Source: Glandiceps talaboti (lineage: Eukaryota; Hemichordata; Enteropneusta; Spengelidae). From it: a DNA stretch of 64,000 nucleotides. The notes beneath the pieces are model-generated. The model had not been told where the DNA came from. It ran no database searches and worked only from the letters and a program-made list of their open reading frames with translations. Numbering within the stretch: the stretch's first letter is position 1; every line of letters starts with the position of its first letter. The translations under genes were made by a program, and so were the position numbers. Of this stretch, positions 47,636 to 58,502 are shown piece by piece. The stretch is taken from assembly GCF_964340395.1 (NCBI RefSeq), contig NC_135558.1, forward strand, positions 12,606,001 to 12,670,000, read 5' to 3'.

Positions 47636-47998
47636 CGCATGCGTAAATCTTAAGTTCGCCATGTTGAGAGAATCCTAACAATACGAAACCCTTCGTTTGT
47701 AAATACTGTTTGGAAGCAGTAATCTGCAGCTGAGAGTGTGCATGTTCATTTTAATATATGTTGAGAACATCAACAGTATCGTGCGCATCAGTGTCCTTTC
47801 AGAGAAGTCCGTGGTCTTTGTGTAAACCGTCATTTTGAGCGAAACTACATCCATCATCGGTCACTTCCGGTTGTGTCTCGATTCAAATATTATCGTTCAA
47901 GATTTTCTCCCGTCTCCACTTGATTCAAGACACAGCAAGTGCAAGAAGGGGAAACACTTTCATTGCACGGTATTTTTTATGGACACACTGCAGACAAC
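47636..47998 (+). promoter_or_regulatory. DR1 promoter and 5'UTR
   Basis: CGCATGCG at 47636-47643 resembles an NRF1 site and CACTTCCGG at 47862-47870 is an ETS/GABP site, both typical of TATA-less housekeeping promoters. An out-of-frame ATG at 47979-47981 (weak context, T at -3) opens a 43-codon ORF overlapping the DR1 start and ending at 48110. The DR1 ATG has the better context (A at -3, G at +4). Confidence 0.5.
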
Positions 47999-50862
47999 AT
48001 GGCAGACGCTGGCAACGATGACGAACCTACAATTCCACGTGCTGCCATCAACAAACTCATCAAAGAACTTCTTCCCAACATACGAGTGGCTAACGACGCA
48101 AGGGAATTAATTCTCAATTGTTGTACAGAATTTATCCATCTTATTTCGTCGGAAGCTAATGAAATATGTAACAAACAAACTAAGAAAACTATTTCACCAG
48201 AACACATTCTTGCAGGTAAGAGACGAGACTACATGTCTCCAACCGGTGCAGTGAATGCACAACAGTGTACACACATTCTAGTTGCAGACGATAACAACAC
48301 AAGGTGTGCTAGGGAGTCTATTCCTATACATGTATTTCGCACTTTCCTTCGTTAAATCTGTGCTAACCCAGACCCTCAAGTTTGAATACGCACATATATC
48401 TATTCGTAAGTCGGTTCCACTGTTCTACTTTCTTATCTGGGAGACAAATCCCCTTTGGAGTCTCTCCTCTATGCAGTTATTGTGGCTAAGCTTAATGTAG
48501 CTGCAATAATTGTAGCATAGTTTTGATTTTTAGGGTTTTTCTTGTCGTTTTTTTAAAAGTTTTTTCCACTGCGGGGTTCAAACTCAATGTAAAGGAAAAC
48601 ACCTCAAAAACAGAGAAAAAAAACAGCAACGCAAAATCAAAACTAACACTATGATTATTGCAGCTAGGTTAAGTTTGAATTTTCCCATTTGCCACATCCA
48701 GACACACTACATTAATTGTTGTGTTTTAACCTTGTTATATAGCATACTTACCACCAGGGAACTCTATAACTTGCTTTGATACTACACTGAATTGAGTTCC
48801 CCATGTGCAGTATGCCCTCAAATGATAGCTAGATTTTGTTGTCATGAGTCAAAATGAGAAGAACTGGGATTTCTTGTGAGTCATCACATAGTAAGAGATA
48901 GGGAACACCAAATTTTAGTGTGTCACTAGAAATTATGCATGTATACAGTGGCATGTCAAAATAGCTTAGAATGCACACTACACATGTGGTAAGAGCATTT
49001 TGAAAGTGTCAAAATGCCTTATTATCACAGTGTCACATTTTTGCAGAGAGACTTCAAAGCAATCCAGCTTGCCCTCTGCAAAATGTGCAAGATTTTCTTT
49101 CAAAGGAAGCAACCTACCAAAGCATCGGGGTGCAGCCAGAGTCATTGTACAAGTGAGAGGGGACAGTGTGATATTGTACCTATTCTTTGCACTACAATTT
49201 GGTATAATCAACCTATAATAGGATTTTTATATTATATAGACTCTAGAGCATAAAGAGGTATTTGCATACATCAACCACTAATTACCATGCACAATAGCCA
49301 TTTATATGCATATAACTGAAGCAATTTTCAATATAATGTTGATTTTCAGAGAATGGTACAGTTACCAGTGGCAGTTACAGCTGTTTGCAGGTTTTATTGT
49401 CTTTGGAACAGGAACCTATATTTTGCCTAACTCTTATGCACTGTAAACACAAAATAACAAGTGTTTATTATATATATCCATTGAATATAGATTTTTTGTC
49501 AATATAAATTTTTGTCATATTTGCAAAGTAGTCAACAGAGGGCACTGTTCACCAGAAGTATTTGGTGATTTTAGATGTTATTCTCTTGATAGTCATGGTA
49601 TGAGGACTCAGTAATTCCATGGTTGCAGTTGAAGAATTAAGAAAAGTTAAAATGGGCTATTGTGCTGGTTCTGGTCTACACCAAGTGTACTAATTGTGAA
49701 ATACTTTGAGAACTGGGTTTGAAAGTGCTGTATAAAAAATCACTATACTATAATAATTATAGTCTATTATATCTGACAAGCATAAATAGGTGACGGATCA
49801 TTTCATTCCAATTTCAACTCATCTCATTTTCAACTCACCCCAGTGTCAACTCATCCCAATTTCAGTGCATCGTATTTCTAGGCCGATTGTTTGTTATATT
49901 TTGCAGTATCTGTAAAAGGTCTGGTTTTCCTACCAAAACAAGGGAGGGATAAACCAAACTGAAAAGACAGTATATAGGATGTACAGTGTTTTTTTATGTC
50001 TTAGTATCGAAACGTCTTTTATAAATAAAATACTTGCACACATAAAGCATATTGCAAAGATCTGCAAATTACTTTACTACATGATTTTGAAAGAGAAGAG
50101 TTGAAATGTGGGCGAGTTGAAATTTGGGTGATTTGAAATGGAATAAGTTGAAATTGGGATGAAGTGAATCGCAATCCATAAATATATGTACCATAGTGAG
50201 CTACATTAGCGCCCTCACAAGGGCTCAGTACATTTATTTTAACAAAGCTTTTTGCACAGCTGATTCTCAGTGAAATTACTGTATCTTTCACTTCAGCATT
50301 GGAAAGCTTGGGGTATGGATCATACCTTGAAGAAGTTAAATCAGTGCTTGAAGAATGTAAAACTGTTGCTGCCAAGAAAAGAAGAGCGAGTACTCGGCTA
50401 GAAAATTTAGGTATCCCTGAAGAAGAACTACTTAGACAACAACAAGAACTGTTTGAAAAGGTAAACCTGTGCAATAATCATGTTCTAAGTCATTGCAATC
50501 TTGGTATTAAGGTTATGGTAATACTAGTATTAGAAAGGGGAAATCTGCTAAAACATGCATAGATTTTCATACTTTGTACCAGATGTTAATTGGGGATTTC
50601 TGGTAACAAAAGGGGCAAAACAACTCAGATTTGCATGCATATACCTCTCACTATGAAGGCTGCAGTTTCCTTTTGTATCTGTACTGGAATCTGTTCCTAT
50701 TCCTCTCAATTACAGGCCAGGCAGCAACAGGCTGAAATAGAACAACAGGAATGGCTGCAACTCCAAGCAGCACAGGCAGCACAACAGCAACAACAGCAGC
50801 AGCAACAAGTTGCAGCAGGGGGTGATGAAGATGAGGAGGAGGAAGAAGAAGAGGAGGATTAG
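47999..50862 (+). CDS. DR1: DR1 / NC2-beta, TBP-binding transcription repressor, 3 coding exons
   Basis: Exons 47999-48215, 50297-50460, 50716-50862; introns GT-AG and phases consistent; 175 residues plus TAG (vertebrate DR1 is 176). Residues ~10-78 form the H2B-type histone fold (IPRAAINKLIKELLPNIRVA, CTEFIHLISSEANEIC, KKTISPEHILAALESLG). It is followed by the TBP-contact helix region (YLEEVKSVLEECK) and KKRRASTRLENLGIPEEELL. The C-terminus has a polyglutamine run of nine and an acidic tail (EDEEEEEEEED). NC2-beta pairs with NC2-alpha (DRAP1), clamps TBP on promoter DNA and blocks TFIIA/TFIIB; DR1 is also a subunit of the ATAC acetyltransferase complex. The ATG was chosen because it matches the usual MA(x)..DD.TIPRAAINK start and no in-frame ATG lies upstream. 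Confidence 0.97.
48808..48980 (+). mobile_element. hAT-like MITE, family B, with 8-bp target duplication (DR1 intron 1)
   Basis: Starts CAGTATGCCCTCAAATGAT, contains AGTAAGAGATAGGGAACACC and ATTTTAGTGTGTCACTAG, ends AGCTTAGAATGCACACTA. Flanks CCCATGTG (48800-48807) and CACATGTG (48981-48988) agree in 7 of 8 positions. Same orientation as the copy at 13543. Confidence 0.78.
48989..50296 (+). other. DR1 intron 1, distal part
   Basis: No gene recognised. 49795-49870 and 50100-50165 contain related phrases (TTTCAACTCATC, CCCAATTTCA / TGAAATTGGGATGA) in inverted orientation about 300 bp apart, suggesting a further foldback element. Confidence 0.4.
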
Positions 50863-51268
50863 AAAAGACCAACTTATTTTATTAAACACATTCTTTTATT
50901 CTTCAAAAAGAAAAACTGGAAAAAATCTAATTAAAGCCCCAGACACTGTATCTATTGACACTTTGCTACAGTGTTTCCATTCTGTAAGATTGTATAGTGG
51001 TTCACTTGATGGACAGTATGTAGTTATGTTATTGAAATTTCTGAAATTGGTAGCCCACTGGGACTACCAATGAAAAGGATCTGTTTAGAGCCATGGTATT
51101 TAGACGTGATCACATTGTTTAACGTGCACCCAGAAATTGTCATTGTATCAGTCATGTACTTTACATGCATAAAAACTGCCACCTTGTTTCAAGGTACAAA
51201 TCGGCAGCTATACATAATATGACCCAAGATGAACTGTATGTTAGTACTAAAAGAAAATGGTCTGTTAT

Positions 51269-51296
51269 GGGGGTGGGGGTGGGAGTGGGGGTGGGG
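51269..51296 (+). other. G-quadruplex-forming motif
   Basis: Five G runs (5, 5, 3, 5 and 4) separated by one to three bases, on the DR1 sense strand, satisfying the canonical intramolecular quadruplex pattern. Confidence 0.8.
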
Positions 51297-51344
51297 TTAA
51301 CAACTGGCCATGTCTGGTAGGGGTGTGTGGCCATTGCTGTCAAC

Positions 51345-51660
51345 CCCAGATCCCATTTTAGACCCATTTTGACCAAAAACCAATACCCCATTTTAGACCC
51401 ATTTTGACCAAAAACCAATACCCCATTTTAGACCATTTAGATTTTTAGAAAACCCCATTGTAGACCAAAATACATAATCACCGATGTGAAAATGCTAACC
51501 AGCGAATTAACTGTGGGAAATTCCGAGGGAAATTCCCAAAAATTCCAAACTAGTTGAGAATTTATTGTGTGGGTCCTTCCAGGACCCCATTTTTGACAAA
51601 ACGAAATAAAAAAATTGTGGACCCCATTTTAGACCAAAAGGGCGAAAAACCACACCCCAA
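51345..51660. repeat. CCCATTTTAGACC-type degenerate repeat
   Basis: CCCCATTTTAGACCCATTTT + GACCAAAAACCAATA occurs twice in tandem (36 bp period), with further diverged CCCATTTTAGACCAAAA pieces to 51640. Confidence 0.8.
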
Positions 51661-53940
51661 AGGGTGACACATATACATACACCAAATAGGCAGGAGTGCC
51701 CCCCCCCCCCCCCCGTCTGTCAGTTGACTTCATAACTTTTATTTCTCTATAAACTTGCCAGTTAGTTTTGCCACTTATGTGATGAAAATAGTCAAAACTT
51801 TAAAAAAAAAAATTATTGTTCAGAGTACAAGATAGCCAGCATTCATTATAAATTTCAATGCATTTATAGATGCAATGGACTGTGGCATTATTTTACTTGT
51901 GACAATACCTAATCTGGAGTGATTGGAAAAAGAGCTTGCTGCAAAGGTCTTGGTAACAAGGACTAGCTGATTTGTGTGTACAAACAATATGGCAGATTGT
52001 TCACAACTTTGACAAATTTATGAGCACCAGTGGAATCATACAACTTTTCCTGTTGATTCATACATTGCACTATTCAATATGGTGGTTGCAAGTGTGGCCT
52101 TTTATGCCAGTGCAGGGAGATTTTTCGCATCAGCTATATAACATTCTTGACATGTTCCGATGTAAAAAAAATTTTGAATGAATATTTGTCTATCAACGTA
52201 GGGTCAGTTTGTTTTGCATACTGTTATAGTTGTAGTACTACAGGACATTAAGGTGGTTGTTCCCATCAGCACAGATTTTGTGATTCAGGTACCAAACCAT
52301 GCCAATATTTTTATGAGAACAGCTCTACAAAGTCTCTTATTTTTCTACAGACTAGCTGAACAGGAAAATCTATCGCCATTTCTTCAACCTATTTTGAAAA
52401 CTTTCAAAGATTGTGAATTTTGTTGTTGTACAATTTTAGTTAATAGTATTTTACTGCCATATGTCATCTGACATGTTAAAACTTCAACTATGAAAATATT
52501 ATAGTTGAGTACTCATGGCAGCAGATTGCAAGATTCAAGATGGCAACCAAGTAGCATGTTGTTTAATTATTCACTATATTGTATATGTAAAACATTCGTG
52601 ATCTGCTGAAAAATTTTATGATCAGATTCTTCTTTCAGTTATTACTGAATTAAATATTGATTTGAAGAACATATACCTTTTGTGCAGTGTTTCTTCTATT
52701 TGGATTCCATGATGACTAAAGTCGTTTATCAAAGTATCTCTGAAGGCAATGTGAATCCATGATGATCCTACTCCCAAAACACTGCCCCCCCCCCAAAAAA
52801 AAAGACCCCCCCCCCCCCCCGTTTAATTTATGCCTAGTCCTTTGGTTATTGTTGTACATGGTTTTTGCCATGATACACTGCAGTGTAAAATGATGAAACA
52901 AAAGCATATTGTTATGTACTGTGAATTACATATCATTTTGGCTCGTATCGTCACATATGATTGGTGTTGAGATCACATCAAGAACTAACTAACAGTGTTT
53001 ACTTATTTTAAATGTAACCACTCCCAATAGATAACATAAAACCATCTCACTAATACATCCATGATAAAATAGAACACTGCACTGTGCTATGTAAAACTGG
53101 GTTTATGAATCAAGTCCTGCCAAATTCCATCCAAACACTCCAGAACAGCACTCCTAGTGGCCAAACTTTGTGATCTTTTGTCTTTTGTCTAATTTGACTA
53201 TGACATAATCAGCCCAAATTCGTGGTATCATTTGTTACAAAAGGAAACATTCTGCCAGGATTGAAGTTTATTCATGTGGTTAGTTAATTTGTTGTGTTTT
53301 CTGTAAGGAACATTGTTGAGGGCGCTCTGTAGTTGTGCCCGCAACATCAAATCTTTGTGTATATGGTTTACCCTATTTTTTTTTTTTTCCTACAGAAATT
53401 CATATCCCTAATTATGCAAAATCAAATACATTTCTATATTTCAACTTTGGCAAATACATTTTTGATAAGTCTTTAAAGTGTGAGGAAAGCTATTTACTGC
53501 TGTGGAAAGCAAAGACCAATGGTTCCCGAAGAGCAAATCATGTAACTCAGTAACTTTCAGCGTATGTTTGAACAAAAGATACCCTTGCAAACTAACAGAG
53601 ACGATAACAGAGCTTGTAATCCCCTATGAACACCTCAGAACAAAACCTGTTGCTGATATGTTCCTTCCTTGTCTGTGCTGCTAACTAATACCTGTAATTT
53701 TGTGTTTCATAATGACATGAATATAAAAATAAAACTTTAAAACTTGTCACAATTAGAGATCGATGTGTGAGGGCGCCCCATCACTGCATACCATACAGAC
53801 CTGGCCTGGGATGGGTTGATTTTGGGATTAGAACTGGGCTTGGGTAATGTTCACGTCTGAGCCAATAATGATATATGTTCAAGCAACAAATATTCTATTA
53901 CTTGAGACGACTTTTGTGTTTAGGTAAAATAAAAAAGTTT

Positions 53941-54394
53941 GTTTCCATTAGCAAGACTTCATAAAATAGGGTAGGAAATTTCATTTTATTTTACTTAAAA
54001 ATTTTTCAAGAATTACTTTGATCCCATCAAGATAGATAATCATTGCTCAAATTATTTTCATGATAGTTTGATGAGGTGTAAAAGAAGTAAATGTTTCCAC
54101 TAGCAAGACTTCATAAAATAGGGTAGGAAATTTCATTTTATTTTACTTAAAATTTTTCAAGAATTACTTTGATCCCATCAAGATAGATAATCATTGCTCA
54201 AATTATTTTCATGATAGTTTGATGAGGTGTAAAAGAAGTAAATGTTTCCACTAGCAAGACTTCATAAAATAGGGTAGGAAATTTCATTTTATTTTTCTTA
54301 AAATTTTTCAAGAATTACTTTGATCCCATCAAGATAGATAATCATTGCTCAAATTATTTTCATGATAGTTTGATGAGGTGTAAAAGAAGTAAAT
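53941..54394. repeat. ~152-bp tandem repeat, three near-identical copies
   Basis: Copies begin GTTTCCA(T/C)TAGCAAGAC at 53941, 54093 and 54244 and end GGTGTAAAAGAAGTAAAT. They differ by only a few substitutions and one-base length changes in an A/T run, so the duplication looks recent. Confidence 0.95.
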
Positions 54395-55000
54395 GAAGAC
54401 TATTATAGTTAAGTAGATGAACACGTTATGCAGACTACTGTTTTAGCCTAAACAGACCTGGTTTCTCTGGAATATGATTATTTTTTTTTTAAATGACCAC
54501 AGATGAGGCTAGGGCATGAAGCTGCACATGGAAATAGAAGTAAATTGTTTAAAAGAGTGACCATGTACAGTAGAGATGAGGCAGAGGTATGAAGATGTAC
54601 ATGAAAATAAAAATAACTTGTTACCATTTTACCTTTTTGCATGCAAACAAATGTTTAGGGTTGGGGCTTAAACTGGGATTATTCGGATTATCAGAAACAC
54701 ACTTTATTTTTTTGGCCTAAACCCATTATTCTAGCAGGTTTATATCCATACAATATCACACATTTACCCTATTTTTCAGATTGAATCTTCAACTTCATTC
54801 ATGTTAACTTTTTCAACTTCCAATTAGGCAGTTTCACACTATCCACAAAGAAGAAAAACTAAATCATAGTAAAGAAAGTCAGTGATTGTCTTTATTGTAA
54901 TAAGTCAAAAGTCTTCATACATAACAAGTGAGTCCTGTGGTTCATACTTTGCAAAAAGAGGTCAGAATATTTCCACAGTTTGTCTACTTTTCCTTTCAAG

Positions 55001-55002
<2 letters not shown>

Positions 55003-55037
<35 letters not shown>
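55003..55037. repeat. (CAA)n microsatellite
   Basis: About 12 CAA units. Confidence 0.95.
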
Positions 55038-55038
<1 letters not shown>

Positions 55039-55560
55039 TAATACTGCCATCTATAGACCAATACATGTATCTAAAGTATGTGACCTCGCATCATATCAAA
55101 ATAAGACAACTTGTCTGGGCCTCGTGTGTCAATACTAAGAAAAACATACTCATTTTGTAAAAGTGAAAGAAATATTCCCAACTTCACATGAATGGGTACA
55201 TTGTAGAATGTTGTACATACATTATGATGACCAAGTATCATTTGCATGAGCAACGTACAGTATATATTTTTTCTCAAGCTAGCAAAACCTGCTCTACTGT
55301 ACCCACACAGGATCTTTGTAGTATTTCAGATGGTGAGGTTTCCAAGAAGTGTTAAATACAAAATATTGTCCATATGGTCACTTTAATGTTTAGGTCAAGT
55401 AACAGGAGGACTTACTGCTGACAAGTCATGAAACTAACTCATAACTTGTAAAATGGTAAAAAGTACAAAACATGCAATGAGGTTGGACTAACCTTTGGAA
55501 ACCTTAAATCTTGGAATGCATAAAGTAATGACCTTTACGAAATACTACGAAAATACACTT

Positions 55561-55913
55561 AAAGGGGCACAAGCTGAGTTTATATGTTTTTTGGGCGAGA
55601 TTTATGCTGCATATTTTCTGCACATTTAACAGTCACTCTACTTACTGAAGCATATTCACTTGCAATTGACTGATTCCAACCTATTATTAAGATATAGCTT
55701 ATAAACGATCAGATGACTTACATTTTCATATGCATGAAAAGTTGTCGAGGAATCCATACTAGGCAGTCAACTATTCTAACAATGCCAGAAGTCAACTGTA
55801 ATTTCATAGAAGGTATGCACTGACATTAATGTTTATACTGTGATATTTTAGGTTTTTCTGTAAGTATTTTCAGTTGAGTAAAAGGTTTATAAACTCAGTT
55901 TGTGCCATTTTAA
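55561..55913. mobile_element. TIR element family F, copy 1
   Basis: Left end AAAGGGGCACAAGCTGAGTT and right end AACTCAGTTTGTGCCATTTT are inverted copies. TTAA lies at both outer borders (ACTTAAAGG and ATTTTAATA). Interior phrases (GAAGCATAT, CTATTCTAACAATGCCAGA) are shared with 61949-62270. No coding capacity. Confidence 0.72.
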
Positions 55914-56074
55914 TAAAGCTTACATAAACTTGTCTAATTTACTGAGATATCACCCTTTTAGAATGTTAAAAGTATCAAGTAAAATATTTGGCAATACGAA
56001 TATCAAAGTAACATTTTTAAATATGGTCTCAGTTACACTGAATGCAATTAGTTGATTGAAGTGACCACATGGTT

Positions 56075-56410
56075 GAGGATCAATTATTTATTTTGGATTT
56101 TTAATTCATAGAATAATTTTATCATGGCTTCCTATTGAACAATCAATGTGAAAGAACTCGTGCCAAGTCCTTGTTTGTGACCCAAGAAATTGCAGAAGAT
56201 TGCTAAGTGTGTAAAATGTTTGTCATTGTATGTACAATAACAAACTTTTTAATGTTCATTTTAGCTTTTTTCAATGTATCGAGTTGCAAACACAGACTTG
56301 GTTAATGTTGTTTCACATTGATTTTTCAAGTTTGAAGTCACGATAAAATTATTTTATAAATCCAAAATCCAAAATAAATACCAAGTCCTCATCCATATAT
56401 GAATGGCCAC
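56075..56410. mobile_element. Foldback family E, long copy
   Basis: Left arm TTATTTTGGATTTTTAATTC ... TTTTATCATGGC and right arm GTTTCACATTGATTTTTCAA ... AAATCCAAAATAAATACC are inverted copies, with ~180 bp of non-palindromic DNA between them. Confidence 0.7.
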
Positions 56411-56899
56411 TTTAACTTTACAACTCCACAAAAAAAAAAATTGGTTATGAAATCTAACCTTACCATCTACAGAGTCAAAGGTAAATAAAATGAGTTGGTG
56501 AAAAGTTAATGCAACATGACACCCCTTTCTTTTATATCTACAGGAATCATATCCATTTATGTCTATAAAAGCTATGATATGTCTAAATGCAGGATAAAAG
56601 TTTGACAACACAATTTTACAAAACATATACAGAAAACAACCTTCTCTTTATAGCACCCATTCTTAATTCTACAAAGTAGAGAATTACTTGAATGAAAGTA
56701 TATATTTAAAACTTTAGAAAATTTTATTAAACTGCATTGGCAAACAAATGCCACAAAATATATTAGTATTTGTATCATTAAAAGTATATTGTGTGATTGT
56801 GTGATTAATATTACACTCACTCTAAAGAACTGCTAACCTCTCAATTTCTAAAAAGGCACTGTAGGATAACTTGGTGTATTGGAATGGCAAATAGTATCA

Positions 56900-57150
56900 C
56901 ACACAACAGGAAGCTTATGAGCAGACTAGGCTTTACACTGAAGTGCCAGTTATATATATATATCAATTGTCCAAGCTGCACTAGCTGGAACTGAACACAT
57001 TTTTTGGAAAATGTTTTTGGTAGATATAATAACTTACTTGTAATATCGTACAGTGGTACAGTATATGTGTGTGAATGTATCTTTGTAGCTGTATACATGA
57101 TACAATGAAATCATAAGTTTTTTGGGTCCACACCCAAAAACAGCGCCCTC
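56900..57150 (-). mobile_element. Dispersed repeat family D, copy 3
   Basis: Minus-strand sequence from 57150 runs TTTTTGGGTGTGGACCC, TATACAGCTACAAAGATACA, TTACAAGTAAGTTATT and GTTCCAGCTAGTGCAGC, parallel to 28555-28830. Confidence 0.6.
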
Positions 57151-57915
57151 AACAGCAATCACAATTTTAACACATTATACTAATGGATAAGATCGACCAC
57201 TGATTAACATGTACACTGTCTGATTATTGGTATTTTAACACTTTTCAGTGAATAGATTGTGGTTATCTGATTGAATAGATTTTGATTGTCTGATTGAAAA
57301 AAACCCAATACTACAGTTACAAATTGGTGTACAGACTCACAACCAAGCTTTCACTGAAGATATAAACTTGTCACTACACCACCTAGAGATAATACTGACC
57401 ACTAATTAACAAATAAAATGTATTTTTACAAGTAACTGACCAATTTTTAGTTAATATATATTCTGTTACGAATAGATAAGTGCAATAAAGACCATGCAAC
57501 ATATGTATTTCGTTGACTTGAATGTATGTGAACATTGCTATGGGACCAAAATATAAAAGAAAACATAGTGAAACTTTTTTCTGTATGACCTAATATCCAC
57601 ACATTTAAAAAAAAAATTAAGACATAACTTCCTGTACTTAATTTTAAAGTGCAAGAATTTTAGCTCATACAGAATTGAAGTAACTGTAACTTTTAACCCA
57701 CGAATATTAATATTATTTCCACTTTCATAACGACATGACTAAATTCTAATCGAGTTGGAATTTAAAAAAACAAACTATTTAAGCGTTGCACTGTAATATT
57801 GCTATTATTATTTTTCTCCAGTGTATATATCTTAATACTATATTTGTATTGAAAGTAAATTCTATAATTAAGATTGTCAATGTAAATGTATTCATTTCTA
57901 AATGAATTACCGGGG

Positions 57916-58104
57916 CCCATATGAATGAGAAGTGTAGCAGTTATTTTGGATTTTTAATTTACAAAATGATTTTATCATGACTTCGTACTTGAAAAATCAA
58001 TATGAATTGATTCACATTGATTTTTCAAGTAGGGCGCCATGATAGAATCGTTTTTTATAAATTTAAAAATCCAAAATAAATACCAAAATCCTTATCCATA
58101 TGGC
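57916..58104. mobile_element. Foldback family E, compact near-palindrome
   Basis: Left arm from CCATATGAATGAG through TTATTTTGGATTTTTAATTT and ATTTTATCATGAC to CTTGAAAAATCAATATGAA; the right arm is its inverse through AAAATCCAAAATAAATACC to TCCATATGG. Arms of ~90 bp meet almost without a loop, giving a nearly perfect hairpin. Confidence 0.8.
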
Positions 58105-58502
58105 CACTTTAAGTTTGTTTTTGAAGGTTAATATAAATTTATACAAATTTTAGCACTTTTTGCAATGTAAATTAGCTATTCAGTCTTTCTTTAAACCTAT
58201 GTGGAAATAGTATTGTTTGTTTAACTCAAATCATTAGGATACATTTTCTCCATTTTGTGATGTTTTAAGAGAATGCTTTGTTTCTCTCCTAAGAAATAAC
58301 ATGTTAGACATTTTTATCAGCATATCATTATTTTTTACATAATGATTTGTTTCTTTGCCTAAATTCTTCAACCGTTATCAAGTTATCTGCAATTTTTCTT
58401 GTTTCTAGTTGATGTCCAAAATCTGAGGTCTCTCTGAACAGTTTGTGTAGTTTATACATTACTTTGAGGAGGAAAACTTCTAGTCTCTTTTCCCGTTATC
58501 TT

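Larger units (their letters stand above)
50863..53740 (+). other. Presumed DR1 3'UTR and downstream region
   Basis: No coding segment. Weak ATTAAA signals at 50881-50886 and 50930-50935; AATAAA at 53728-53733 followed by a GT-rich segment is a candidate distal end. It holds a G-quadruplex motif (51269-51296), a GACCCATTTT repeat block (about 51345-51660), C tracts at 51699-51714, 52785-52794 and 52806-52820, and a decayed family H piece near 51030. Confidence 0.4.

Noticed and set aside
50019-50474. 151-codon minus-strand ORF
   Set aside because: Overlaps DR1 exon 2 in antisense; no independent support.
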